Assembly (NCBI GenBank): GCA_029237695.1
Contig: CM055277.1
Span: 40,520,242 to 40,584,241, forward strand
Direction: 5' to 3'
DNA from: Conchocele bisecta
Lineage: Eukaryota > Mollusca > Bivalvia > Lucinida > Thyasiridae
DNA: 64,000 bases
The translations under genes were made by a program, and so were the position numbers. Below are positions 1 through 9,882 of this stretch, in pieces (position 1 is the first letter of the stretch; every line of letters begins with the position of its first letter). A model generated the notes under the pieces. That model saw only the letters and a program-made list of their open reading frames with translations, searched no databases and was not told where the DNA came from.

Positions 1-1481
1 TATAGCGGCGGCAGATGCGATTCCGAACACTAAGCGGTTGTACTGATACAGTCCTTTGCTTGTGTTGATTGTCAGATACATTTTGCAGTCATCGTTCAAT
101 TCCAACTGTAAGTAGGCTTGGCGCAGGTCTATTTTCGTGTATTTCTGTCCACCAGCCAGTGACGCGAAAATATCTTCTATTTTCGGCAGCGGATACTGGT
201 CCACTTGCAGCTGTGCGTTAACCGTCACTTTGTAGTCGCCGCAGATTCTGACGGTGCCATCAGATGTCGGTATCGGGACTATCGGTGTGGCCCATTCGCT
301 GATGTCCTTCTTTTTCTAGCCTGTCCAGCTCAGTGTCAACCTTATTTCTCAATGCATACGGTACTGGCCGTGCCTTGCAGAACGTCCAAATAATGGGGGA
401 CTGTTTGTTTTCACAACATACAAGCCTAAATTACATTCCTGGTTCCCATATCGGACATTGACCTGTATTGTCCCAGCTGGCTTTATCACTTCGCCAGAGT
501 ATGTCCTTAGTACGGTTGTTGTTTCAGCTAATTGCCTGTTATTAAACAACTTCAAGTACAGGTCGTGGGAGCTCACTGATATCGCAGACCCAGTGTCTAA
601 TTCCATCTGCAGCTGTTTTCCATCTACAGTGTGTGTAACGGTAATTGGATCTGAGCTGCCAGAGTTAATCCGTAAAACACTGATAAATTCCTCAGGATCG
701 CGTGTTTCTGACTTTATAGAGTATATACTGTTTTTGTTGACTTTCGCTGTTGGTTTCTTTAGTTGTCCTTTCTTGGAGAGACAAGCAGATTCAATGTGTC
801 CCGTTTTCTTGCAGAAATGGCACTGTGCATCTTTAAAGTGACATTCTCCTGGAGTATGCCCTTTTCTGTCGCATCTGAAACATGGTTTCAGCGGCTGTAG
901 TTTTTGTGCGGCAGGCGTTTTCTTTACTTTATGCACAGGTTCTGGCCTGTGCTGCTGCTGAAGCTCGGTGGCGTCCTTGGCAGCGCTTTCCATGGCGATG
1001 GCAATCTCTGTGGCTTTGGCCAATGTGAGGTCTTGTGTGGAGAGTAATTTGTTCTGAATGTTCGCAGTTCGAAGTCCACAATCCAGCCGGTCACGTAGAG
1101 CGTCATTGAGCATTGTCCCGAAGTCACAATGCTGGGTCAATTTCTCAATTCAGCCACATACACGTTTAACGGCTCCCCTTCTCTCTGGTCGCGTTTGTGA
1201 AAACGAAATCACTCGGCGATCACCAATGGTTTTGGTGATAGATGGTCGCTCAATAATTCCACAATTTCATCATATGATTTTGTTTTCGGCTCATCTGGCG
1301 CAGTTAAATTCCGAAGCAAACTGTATGTGCTAGCTCCAATTAAGGTCAGCAAGGCTGGTACCTTTTTGTCATTTTGAATTTCATTAACAATACAGAATTG
1401 TTCCAAACGTTCAACGTAACTGCTCCAATTTTCACTATTTTCACTGAACTCCCCAATAATTCCAATTTTAAAATTTGCCAT
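1..1481 (-). pseudogene. Ty3/gypsy-type gag-pol polyprotein, fragment
   Basis: Gag and the start of Pol of an LTR retrotransposon, read on the minus strand from an ATG at 1481 and running off the left window edge. Visible in order: a gag N-terminus (1481 to about 1209), two zinc knuckles of CX2CX4HX4C type (CFRCDRKGHTPGEC and CHFCKKTGHIESAC), an aspartic protease with the active-site motif LDTGSA, then the first part of a reverse transcriptase (PLPKIEDIF, KIDLRQAYLQL) within 1-345. The frame is broken between 1209 and 1140 inside gag and again near 350 just before the reverse transcriptase, so this copy is dead. The zinc knuckles, protease and RT order are what a Ty3/gypsy element has; the clade cannot be fixed without the rest of Pol. 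Confidence 0.88.
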
Positions 1482-1502
1482 TGCAAAGTAGGGTATAAAC
1501 TA

Positions 1503-1524
1503 CTAAAATCCTCGTCGCCAAAAT
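1503..1524 (-). other. Candidate primer binding site and LTR edge of the gypsy element
   Basis: Directly upstream of the gag start, the minus strand reads TGGCGACGAGGATTTTAG, which begins with TGG as a tRNA primer binding site must. It follows three bases after a CATAACA sequence that could be the 3' end of the 5' LTR. The opposite LTR boundary, expected somewhere in 1600-2200, was not found with certainty. Position is right for a PBS; the matching tRNA was not identified. Confidence 0.45.
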
Positions 1525-1689
1525 GTTATGTATTTGCTATTTGTAACTGGTACAGAATACATGAACTGTTTTATTTCTCAAGCTGCAGTGCTATCAGAGG
1601 GACAGTGATAGAGAGTAGTATATACCTACACACATGTTTACATCTGTGTCTACTATGATACATGTTTGGCTAGTATACAACAATTTCTC

Positions 1690-1970
1690 ACCCCATCTTC
1701 GTGATTCCCGCTCTGTGTGACTCCCCCACCCGGCATTAGTCCCCGCCTCAGCTTCGTGATTCCCGCTGTGTGACGTCCCCACCCGGCAATAGTCACACCA
1801 CAGTTTCCTGATCCCCAACTGTGTGACTCCCCACCCTAGCTTCGTGATTCCCGCCGTGTGACTTCCACACCAAGGCTTAGTCCCCACCCAGCTTCGCGAA
1901 TCCCGCTGTGTGACTCCCACACCCAGCATTATTCCCAACCCCAGCTTCGTGATTCCCAGTGTGACTCCCC
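1690..1970. repeat. Tandem repeat of about 50 bp, six degenerate units
   Basis: Units share CTTCGTGATTCCCGCTGTGT followed by GACTCCCCACCC and an AGTCCCC-like tail. About six imperfect copies lie head to tail and create long accidental open frames on the minus strand. They sit where the 5' LTR of the gypsy element at 1-1481 would be expected, so they may be LTR sub-repeats, but this is inference. Confidence 0.75.
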
Positions 1971-2690
1971 CCCACTCGGTAGCATAATGTATGATAGCCC
2001 CGCTTTAGTTAATTGTGTCTCGTTGCTCCCATAGTCGCCTATGTTAGTTAGTCTCGACTCGCATACATGTACTACTAATACTAACTGTTGACTTATAAAT
2101 ATAGTCCAGCGTATCATCCCGGTACCATTATTGTTAACATGAAGTGTCACCCTCATGCAGTAGTATGTGTGGCATAATATTGTATTTTGTGTGTTAGCAA
2201 AATATCAAGTATTAATACTGAATTCGCTACTGTCGTTCTTTCATTGTCAAGTAGCTAGTTATTCCCGCTATCATATCCTGATTCTCAAGGGCCCGCTACC
2301 AACCCCCCTTCGTGAACAGGAAAGTAAATCCCGTATTCTTGAAGACAGACGCAACGAAGGGACGCTACAATATGACATAGTTCTTTTAACTTTTGGAGTA
2401 CCCTCTACCATTCCCATCTACTAGTATAATTGAGACACGCCATGCGATTTTGTACCTTCGGACATCTGCGAAAATTCGAAAATACGTTTACAAAATTTAT
2501 AATATTTTCCGTCAATGGCGTCAAAAGCTGAAAAAATTCATATAATATAATTTCGCAGATACTCTGAAACTTTCGTCAACTTTTGACTTTATTTATGAAA
2601 AATATTGTAAATGTTGTAAAGTTTAACGTATTTCAGATGTCAGAAGGTACATAATCGCATGGCTCGTCTCATATGAGGACAATAACTCAC
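1971..2690. other. No gene seen; AT-rich intronic or LTR-derived DNA
   Basis: Apart from possible LTR sequence at the left, nothing recognisable is present. The part next to 2690 is the intron downstream of the TSP1 exon on the minus strand. Confidence 0.5.
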
Positions 2691-2867
2691 CATTCGGGCA
2701 TGGGTCGTTGCTGCATGCTATTGTCGTATCGGAGTTACCCGTGCAGTCCCGTCCCGTGAACGACGGAGCAGGATTTGTGCATGTTCGAACCCGTGCCCGG
2801 GTCGCGCTTCCACACCTCGCCGTACACGCCGACCAGCTGGACCAACTGCTCCAGCCCCCATTGGTCG
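2691..2867 (-). CDS. Host-gene exon encoding a thrombospondin type-1 repeat
   Basis: A 177-bp exon on the minus strand that codes for one complete TSP1 domain. It has the tryptophan ladder (GGWSSWSSWSACTARCG), the basic strand ending RVRTC and six cysteines in the usual spacing, ending ACSNDPCP. A splice acceptor (TGTATTTACAG) precedes base 2867 and a consensus donor (G/GTGAGT) follows base 2691. Both introns interrupt codons after the first base (phase 1-1), which is how TSP1 domains are normally packaged and shuffled in animal genes. TSP1 proteins are secreted or membrane-attached and act in adhesion, matrix or immunity. Only one TSP1 exon is in the window. The exons at 38580 and 40410 lie upstream on the same strand with the same phase and could belong to the same gene, though the introns would be very long. 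Confidence 0.85.
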
Positions 2868-3059
2868 CTGTAAATACAGTAGCGTTTGAGCTTTTGTTCC
2901 CAGTATACACGTGCCGTTTTGGTTTGACCCACGTTTAACCCACGTATGCGCTACATTTGCCAGCAAACCAGTTGTTGGTGTTTTCTGTGCGTTTCACGTT
3001 TTATCTTCATTATGCATGCTCAATGATACGGAGACCCGCAAGTGACATGGATTGTTGTT

Positions 3060-3300
3060 TTTAATTAGTTCCCACGAAATAACAATTCGTTCCCACCATA
3101 TAACAATTCGTTCCCTCGAATTAACAATTTGTTCCCACGAAATTACAAGTCCCGTGGGAACGAATTGTTATTTCGTGAGAACGAATTGTTAAATTGAGGG
3201 AACGAATTGTTAATTCGTGGGAACGAATTGTTAATTCGTAGGAACGAATTGTTAAATTGAGGGAACGAATTGTTATTTCGTGGGAACAAATTAATTAAAA
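3060..3300. repeat. Foldback array of 22-24 bp units
   Basis: About ten units of the form GGGAACGAATTGTTAATTCGT. The first four (3067-3150) are in the opposite orientation to the rest (3155-3295), so the array can fold into a long hairpin. A short partial array of the same family is at 39255-39345; both end in an ATTAAT tract followed by A-rich DNA. Confidence 0.85.
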
Positions 3301-3590
3301 AAAAGTATTCTATGTCCACTGCGGGGCTCCGTACAGTGATACAAAAAACGGTGATACCTTTCCGATTAAAATGCTACGTTGCTTATAATTTGTGTTGATA
3401 TAAATAGTTTAAAAAGTATACTGCGTAATTTGCATATACACGTATATGAAAATAGTCGGACACAAACGCTTGTCTATATAAGTAAAGTAAAGTTTCTGAA
3501 TGAATATACCGGTATAGTGGGCACTCGTAATTTTTAAAACGTGTGGATTCGTTACAAAATTATACACTTATTTAATTCCTATAAAGATCA

Positions 3591-3808
3591 GGGGTCCGTT
3601 TTACTAATCTTCGTACGACTAAGAATAACGTTTGTTCTGACAGCCGATTTTGGAAAATAGTTCGTAGATGTGCTACATTTAATGACGTTAACCGGTGGGT
3701 AGAAAATGGTAGCATTAGAGAAACACGTTAATGTGGGAAGCAAATTCATATACAAAATCAATCGTACGAACATTTTTGTCGTAAGAAGTTTAATGAAACG
3801 GGACCCAG
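3591..3808. mobile_element. MITE with GGG-CCGTTTNACTAA ends
   Basis: A non-autonomous inverted-repeat element. The left end GGGGTCCGTTTTACTAATCT and the right end (reverse complement of AGTTTAATGAAACGGGACCC) match imperfectly over about 28 bp, each continuing into CTTCGTACGAC-like sequence. Related copies lie at 38868-39105 (nearly whole), 35640-35735 and 39900-39975 (half copies). Confidence 0.7.
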
Positions 3809-3929
3809 TGTGTTACTAATCAATGGGCCCCGACTGAGAGCAGCAAAGCTATGGGAAAATACAATGAATATTAACATACGGTATGATACCTGTCAAAATC
3901 ATCTCCATCGTAGTAGGCTTGTTAAGTGC

Positions 3930-4135
3930 AAAACTAGGGGTGTGACTGAACATCATGATGCAAAGGTCCTCTTTGGTATGGAAGTTCTTTAGGACCATAG
4001 ACAGTTTATTATCGAAAGACACACGCTCTATCTCATGTTCAAGATGACTGCCGGCGGCCATATTGAAATTATGACCGACGATATATAAGTTGAGTTAAAT
4101 TTAAAATAAACTTATGATTCCAATTTCTAGTGTTA
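3930..4135. repeat. Copy of the GGCCGCCAT-type interspersed repeat
   Basis: Matches the unit repeated at 9256-9665 (CAAGATGNCNGCCGNNGGCCAT, then a TAAATTTNAAATAAA-like tract and TTCTAGTGTTATAT). It abuts the truncated 5' end of LINE A, which therefore probably inserted into it. Confidence 0.6.
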
Positions 4136-4164
4136 TATGCTACTGTACCCTGCTTTCATGTTAG

Positions 4165-5276
4165 CATGTGAAACAGGTAAAAAGCCGAGCATAAAATACC
4201 CAGCCCGGTTGGTTGTAGACGGCAAAACGCAACAGGATGAGCTGCCCGACTGGTATGAAACGATGCAGGGTGACAGAATAGGCATGCTGAACGAGTTGCC
4301 CCGTGGTGCATATTCGACGTCGACAGTCGCGGACGCTAGTGGCAACGTTAACGCTCCGAAAGAGACACCGTCAGTGACACGCAAAAATCAATCCCCGAGT
4401 TTGCCCAGCGCCATTAGACCGCCACGTTTTGATAGGCAGCCACGTCCGCAGACTCTGATTGGCCAGCGTTTTACTAAACCGCCTCCACCACAACGTAGTT
4501 TCAATTCGCCGAGGCAGCCAGCTCCACCGACGTCCCAGTACCTGCCGCCACCCACTTCATATCCGTGCTTCCCACCGCGACCACCTCCACAGATGCACAG
4601 CTATTCCGATGTTACAAGACAGCCATGTGTATCCAGTGGGAATACAACATACACCAGTATAATCCCCAGTGTTAGTACAGCATACACCAGTGTACCAAGT
4701 GCAAACACCGCATACACCAACGTACCAAGTGTGAGTCACATACACACCAGTGTAGCCAGTGTCGATACCGCGCACACCAGTGTAGTCGGCGCAAACACCA
4801 CACACACCAGTGTAGCCAGTGCACCCAGCACAAACACCACATACAATGTTTTGTCGACACAGCCCAGCAATGTGCCTGTTACTCAGATTGTGTCAGGTCC
4901 CTCATATATCACCAGTACGCCAATAAACAATACAAACAAGCGAAAACCGTCACAATCGCCAACAGTAGATGACTCGTCGGTCACGCTTTCACCTGAGACT
5001 GACCATTCGCAGTCATTATTACAAAGTGTAGCCGGACAATCGCACACAAATGTAAACACTAACAATAGTACTACGAATCATGAAAATATAAACATTAGCG
5101 TAAACTCAGGCACCCACAGATCAAGGTCACATAAACGTCACCAGACACGTGCTAGCCAGTCGGCCAATAGTGCGAATCGTGCAGTTGGCGCGAACGCACC
5201 ACGTGATGTTACAAGCCACACAATGACTCGGTCAGTGAGCAGATCACGTGATATAAACAGTGGCGGTTCACAATAG
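4165..5276 (+). pseudogene. LINE A ORF1 protein, C-terminal part
   Basis: RNA-binding ORF1 protein of the LINE. The first residues (KIKYPA-like, then LVVDGK and DELPDWYETM) match the end of the folded region of LINE C ORF1, so the coiled-coil and RRM parts are missing here. What remains is mostly a low-complexity tail: proline-rich segments (about residues 80-130), then eight short S/T-rich repeats built on AYTSVPSA, then an S/R-rich basic end. The open frame runs to a stop at 5274-5276. The repeats vary from unit to unit, so the tail has expanded by local duplication. The start codon in use before truncation cannot be known. Confidence 0.75.
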
Positions 5277-5315
5277 CACAGCGGGGAGAGCAGGCCAAAT
5301 ACAATTACGTTTGCA

Positions 5316-8300
5316 TTGCTAAATGTGCAAGGTCTTGTCACGAAGAGAATTAATAAATTACATTCACCTGAACTTTTAGAAATATTCAAACATAACGATA
5401 TAATTGTGTTTACCGAAACCTGGACGGATTCATTATCGGATATACATGTTGACTCATTTACCCATTATCCATTACACAGGTCTTGCAAACATAGCAATGC
5501 GAAACGTAACTCTGGGGGCATTGTAGTCTATGTGAAGGATTATTTAGCTAATGACGTCACTTTATATTTAGAACACTCCGACGCAATACATGTGGCTAAA
5601 ATTGAATAATAATTTATTCAATCTACCACATGATTTGTATATGTGTATTTCCTATATTATTCCTGAGAATTCTAGCCGGCAAGCTTTTGTTGAATCGAAC
5701 ATTTTTAATGATGTGCTTGATGATATTAGTATCATTCAGAATAATACAAAAAATGAATGTAATTTTATGATGTTGGGCGACCTAAATAGCAGATGCGGAT
5801 TATTACATGATTATGTATCGATGGATCACGCTGAACACGTAGATACGTTGCCCGATGATTATATATGTGATAACGATTTACCGAGATTGTCACAGGATAC
5901 TGGAATTAATTCAAACGGGCGATTATTGATCGAACTTTTTAAACCCTCCGGATTACGTATTGTAAACGGCAGAGTGTGTGGTGAGACGGGCAAATGTACA
6001 TACGTGGGCAGCAGAGGTAGTAGTCTCGTTGACCTAGTCCTGCTAAATGGACAATTATTACATTTATTTTCCACATTTGTTGTTGAAGATCCAAATATAT
6101 TATCTCATCATTGTATTGTACATTTTTCAATGAGTTGTAGTCGTACTGAGCAGAATTCCGTTCACCAAAGTACGAATAATAGCCAACAATTAACGCATAA
6201 ATTTGTGTGGCAAAATGATAATATAGATGCCTACAAAAGCGCGTTGTGCTCACCTGGCGTTACCGAGCAACTCGATCGACTAACACAAACATTACGTAAT
6301 GAGTCGTCTGAAAATGATATTGATAACGCCGTTTATAGTTTTAATAATCTGATTGACTCTGTTTGCGAACCTTTATTTAAAAAACCGATAAAAGCACAAA
6401 ATAAAAACATAGCGGAATCAGTCAAATACAAATTAGACGAAACTACTGAATCGGCAAAACGCATATTTTTCAATAATCTGAATAAATACAGGAGGGATGA
6501 TACAAATTATAATCGAACACAACTAGTAAAGTCGAGGAGTGATTACAAGCAGTGTCATCGTAATTACATGTATGAACAAGCAAAATCCCAAACAACTAAG
6601 TTATTACAAGCTAGACGAAAAAATGCCAAACAGTACTGGCAAATGTTGAAAGAAACTGCAGGCTTACCCAAATCAAACACAATTTCTGCTGATTCTTTTG
6701 TACAGTATTTCAAAGCCATAAATAATCCAACAGACCATTTTTTCCAGCCAGATGAAGATATTATTCATTTTAATGAGGTATATTTTGAATCGGAAATAAA
6801 AATAATGTTCGCTGAATTGAATATCGAAATTTCTAAGGAAGAACTTTTGCAATCAATTTCCCAGTTATCAAATGGACGGAGTGGGGGACCAGATATGTAT
6901 TTAAACGAATTTCTAATTCATGGAAAAATACTAATTTCACCATTTCTGCACAAACTGTTTAATACAACTTTCAGAAATGGTTATTTCCCGGAGGCCTGGT
7001 CTGAAGGTTATATAGTACCACTTCATAAAAAAGGTAACGTAAATGATGTAGGTAACTATAGGGGAATTACATTACTTAGTACTATTGGAAAATTATTTTC
7101 AAGAATATTAAATAATAGGCTCACACTGCGGGCCGAGAAATATTTTGTATATGTTGAATCACAAGCTGGCTTTAGAAAACATATGTCAACTGTTGATCAT
7201 ATATTTATACTACATGGAATGATTACCCATCTACTTAACCAAGGGAAACAACTACACTGTGCTTTTGTTGATTTTACGAAGGCATTCGATTATATTGTGA
7301 GAGAAAATATCTGGTAAAAATTAATACGCATAGGAGTGAGGGGCAACATGTTAAGTGTAATAAAATCTATGTATGATAACATACAATCAAAAGTAAAATT
7401 TAATAATCAATTAAGCGAAGAATTTACCTGTATGCTAGGGGTGCGTCAAGGGGAATGCTTATCACCATTTATATTTGCAATGTATATAAATGATTTAGAA
7501 GATGATTTCTATTTAAACGGAATTGATGGGATAGACATTGGCATGATACATATTTTGTTGTTATTATATGCTGATGACATTGCAATTTTAGCAACGTCAG
7601 CAGTACATTTACAAAAAGGGCTAGACACATTATACAATTATTGCCAAAAATGGAAACTTACAGTAAATACCAAGAAAACTAAAATTATGATTTTTAGAAA
7701 AGGCGGCCGACTTCCGTAAATTTGAAATTCTATTATAACGATTACGAAATAGAAATAGTAACACAATTTTCATACTTAGGAGTGGTTTTCACGCCAGGTG
7801 GCTCCTTTTCAGAGGCCAATAATACCTTATCGGGACAGGCACAAAAGGCAATTTTCAAATTATATACATATTTGAGACAATTTACTGACTTATCCCCTAA
7901 GCATATGCTGGAATTATTTGATAAACTTGTCCTCCCTATACTGAATTATGCCGGTGAAGTATGGGGGTTTTCACAGTCCATGCAAATTGAAAGAGTGCAT
8001 TTACAATTTTGTAAACGCGTGCTAGGTGTCAAAATATCAACAAAAAACGATTTTGTTTACGGTGAACTAGGCAGAACATCACTTAGAACAGGTCGTTTGT
8101 ATATATAATTAAATAAATATTGGTTCAAAGTAATCGGATCAAGTGATCGGAAATATATTAAATGTATATATCACATGATGCTTAATGATATTGAACGGTC
8201 ACCAACTGTGAAAAAGTGGGCCTCTCTGATTAAATCTATGTTAACACAGCTTGGTTTTTACCATGTATGGCTTTCGCAAGGTGTGGGTGACGTCATAAGA

Positions 8301-8490
8301 TTTTTATCAACATTAAAACAACGAGGGTACGCTACATTGGCCAATATTATAGAAGTAGACCTAACATGTTAAAATTAGTAACACTGTTTCATTCAGATAG
8401 AGCGTCTTATATAAGAAACCTTGGTAATTCGTTTTCAGAGCGTTCGATAAACGTAACGAAATTATATCTCAGCTAAACAGATATATGTAG
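5316..8490 (+). pseudogene. LINE A ORF2: APE endonuclease and reverse transcriptase, broken
   Basis: The ORF2 polyprotein nicks target DNA and reverse transcribes the LINE RNA. Visible: endonuclease start LNVQGLVTKR and FTETW, metal-binding GDLNSR, then reverse transcriptase blocks (GRSGGPDM, GYFPEAW, PLHKKGN, LLSTIGKLFSRIL, FVDFTKAFD, GVRQGECLSP and the catalytic LLLYADDIAIL), and a thumb-like C-terminus. Breaks seen: a frameshift near 5595, an in-frame TAA at 7315-7317, a frameshift near 7720, a stop at 8106-8108 and a 285-bp deletion near 8322. Comparison with LINE B supports each break. The clade is an APE-type LINE; I cannot place it more exactly by eye. Confidence 0.88.
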
Positions 8491-8500
8491 TAATTTATTC

Positions 8501-9255
8501 TTGAAATAACTGGAAATCAATTGTGTATACTTACATTTATATACAATGCACAGTACATTCTTAGAACAGGCTGTGCGAATGCGCAGGCTGATCTGGGACT
8601 CCGCTGATCTCCAAGTCGACATGTGCATTTATGTCATTTTGTACCATACAATCATATACCGTTTGTTTACAGTATGACATGTATTATATGTGAATGTACA
8701 TGAGTATTATTCATGTGAGTTGTTTTTAAGCTATTGTGATGCTGATTTAAAGCGAATTTGCCAAAAACAAAAACTCTCCCGAAATTAAACAAATTATTTA
8801 ACTACTAGTAAGCTTTGTATGCTTTGTTTCGTTAAATTATCCTATACTTGTGTGGAAAGTAGATACATGTATTATATGTGCACTATTACTTTAAAACGAT
8901 ACTTGGAATACATTGTATGATCAAAGTATTCCTGTTTGAGGGAAAGAACGCCATGACGCTACCACTGTTGCATTGTTTTATGTATGTGTATGTACTTATA
9001 TAGACATGTAATACTATACCACATTTAGAAAGAAGATATACATGTATATGGGTGTGTATATGTGCGTATATGTGTGTACATGTATGTGCATGTATCTATT
9101 TGCCTATTTGCCACGACTGTGGTGTTTCTAAATTTATTATATTTAGTAGTTACCCATGTACGCCGTCTTGCATTGTACGTATATTATACCATAGTCATGT
9201 ATGTATGCTCATGAGGCAGGTGCCTCGATGCAATAAACTATTCTATGCTAGCTTC
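8501..9255. other. LINE 3' tail and AT-rich DNA, no gene
   Basis: About 8500-8700 matches the 3' flank of LINE B (44465-44660), including AGGCTGATCTGGGACT and CCAAGTCGACATGT. From 8700 the sequence is AT-rich, with a TGTATGTGTA-like stretch at 9040-9100. No coding sequence is supported. Confidence 0.55.
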
Positions 9256-9665
9256 TAACACTCATGGAGGAATGAATATCAAATATAGTAGTTGTTTCCC
9301 AATTTCCGGCGGCCATATTTGAAAAAATGAACCACAGTATACAAGTTCAGCTAAATTTTAATAAAAGTAATGATTTATATTTCTTCTGTTATATACAAGG
9401 TTCTAAGGGTCATGGAGGAATGAATATCTAATATGGAAGTTGTATGTCAAATTCAAGATGGCCGCCGATGGCCATCTTGGTAAAATATTGCTGACAAAAT
9501 AAATAAGTGTAGTTAAATAGCAATAAAAGTAATGATTTCAATTTCTTCTGTTATATTCAAGTTTATAAGGGTCATGGGGGAATGCATATCTAATACAGAA
9601 GCTTTATCTAAAATTCAAGATGACCGCTGGTTGCAATATTGGTAAAAGATGCTGACAATAGTATG
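9256..9665. repeat. Tandem repeat, three units of about 140-145 bp
   Basis: Units begin GGTCATGGAGGAATGAATAT, pass through CAAGATGGCCGCCGATGGCC-like sequence and end in TTTCTTCTGTTATAT. A single related unit lies at 3930-4135, and loose relatives continue to about 9860. Confidence 0.75.
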
Positions 9666-9882
9666 TATTCAATGAATTAATGTTGTAATGTGACTCTCCT
9701 CTTTGACATAGAACTACATATGTGTCATAGAACACCGAATAACATAAATTAGTAAGTTGTATCTCAAATCTAAGATGGTCGCCATCAGCAAATTTTCAAT
9801 TAAATCCGAGTTCGTACATGTCGTACATGCTGTAACTGAATCTCAAATTCAAGATGGCTGCCATAAATCATTCGGGAACAGA

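Larger units (their letters stand above)
4165..8500 (+). mobile_element. LINE A: 5'-truncated APE-type non-LTR retrotransposon
   Basis: Contains the C-terminal part of ORF1 and a full-width but broken ORF2 with endonuclease and reverse transcriptase. Sequence similarity to LINE B (42930-44465) and LINE C (44690-47098 plus 63127-64000) shows they are one family. The 5' end is lost near 4165 and about 285 bp are deleted near 8322 compared with LINE B. The element is flanked on the left by an older interspersed repeat. Confidence 0.88.

Noticed and set aside
458..841. 127-residue plus-strand open frame
   Set aside because: It is the antisense shadow of the gypsy gag-protease region.
2708..2966. 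Several open frames over the TSP1 exon
   Set aside because: Shadow frames of a GC-rich exon; only the frame with six cysteines and the W ladder and with matching splice sites is real.
4557..4860. Cysteine- and tryptophan-rich minus-strand frames
   Set aside because: Antisense reading of the repeated ACACCAGTGTA units of LINE A ORF1.
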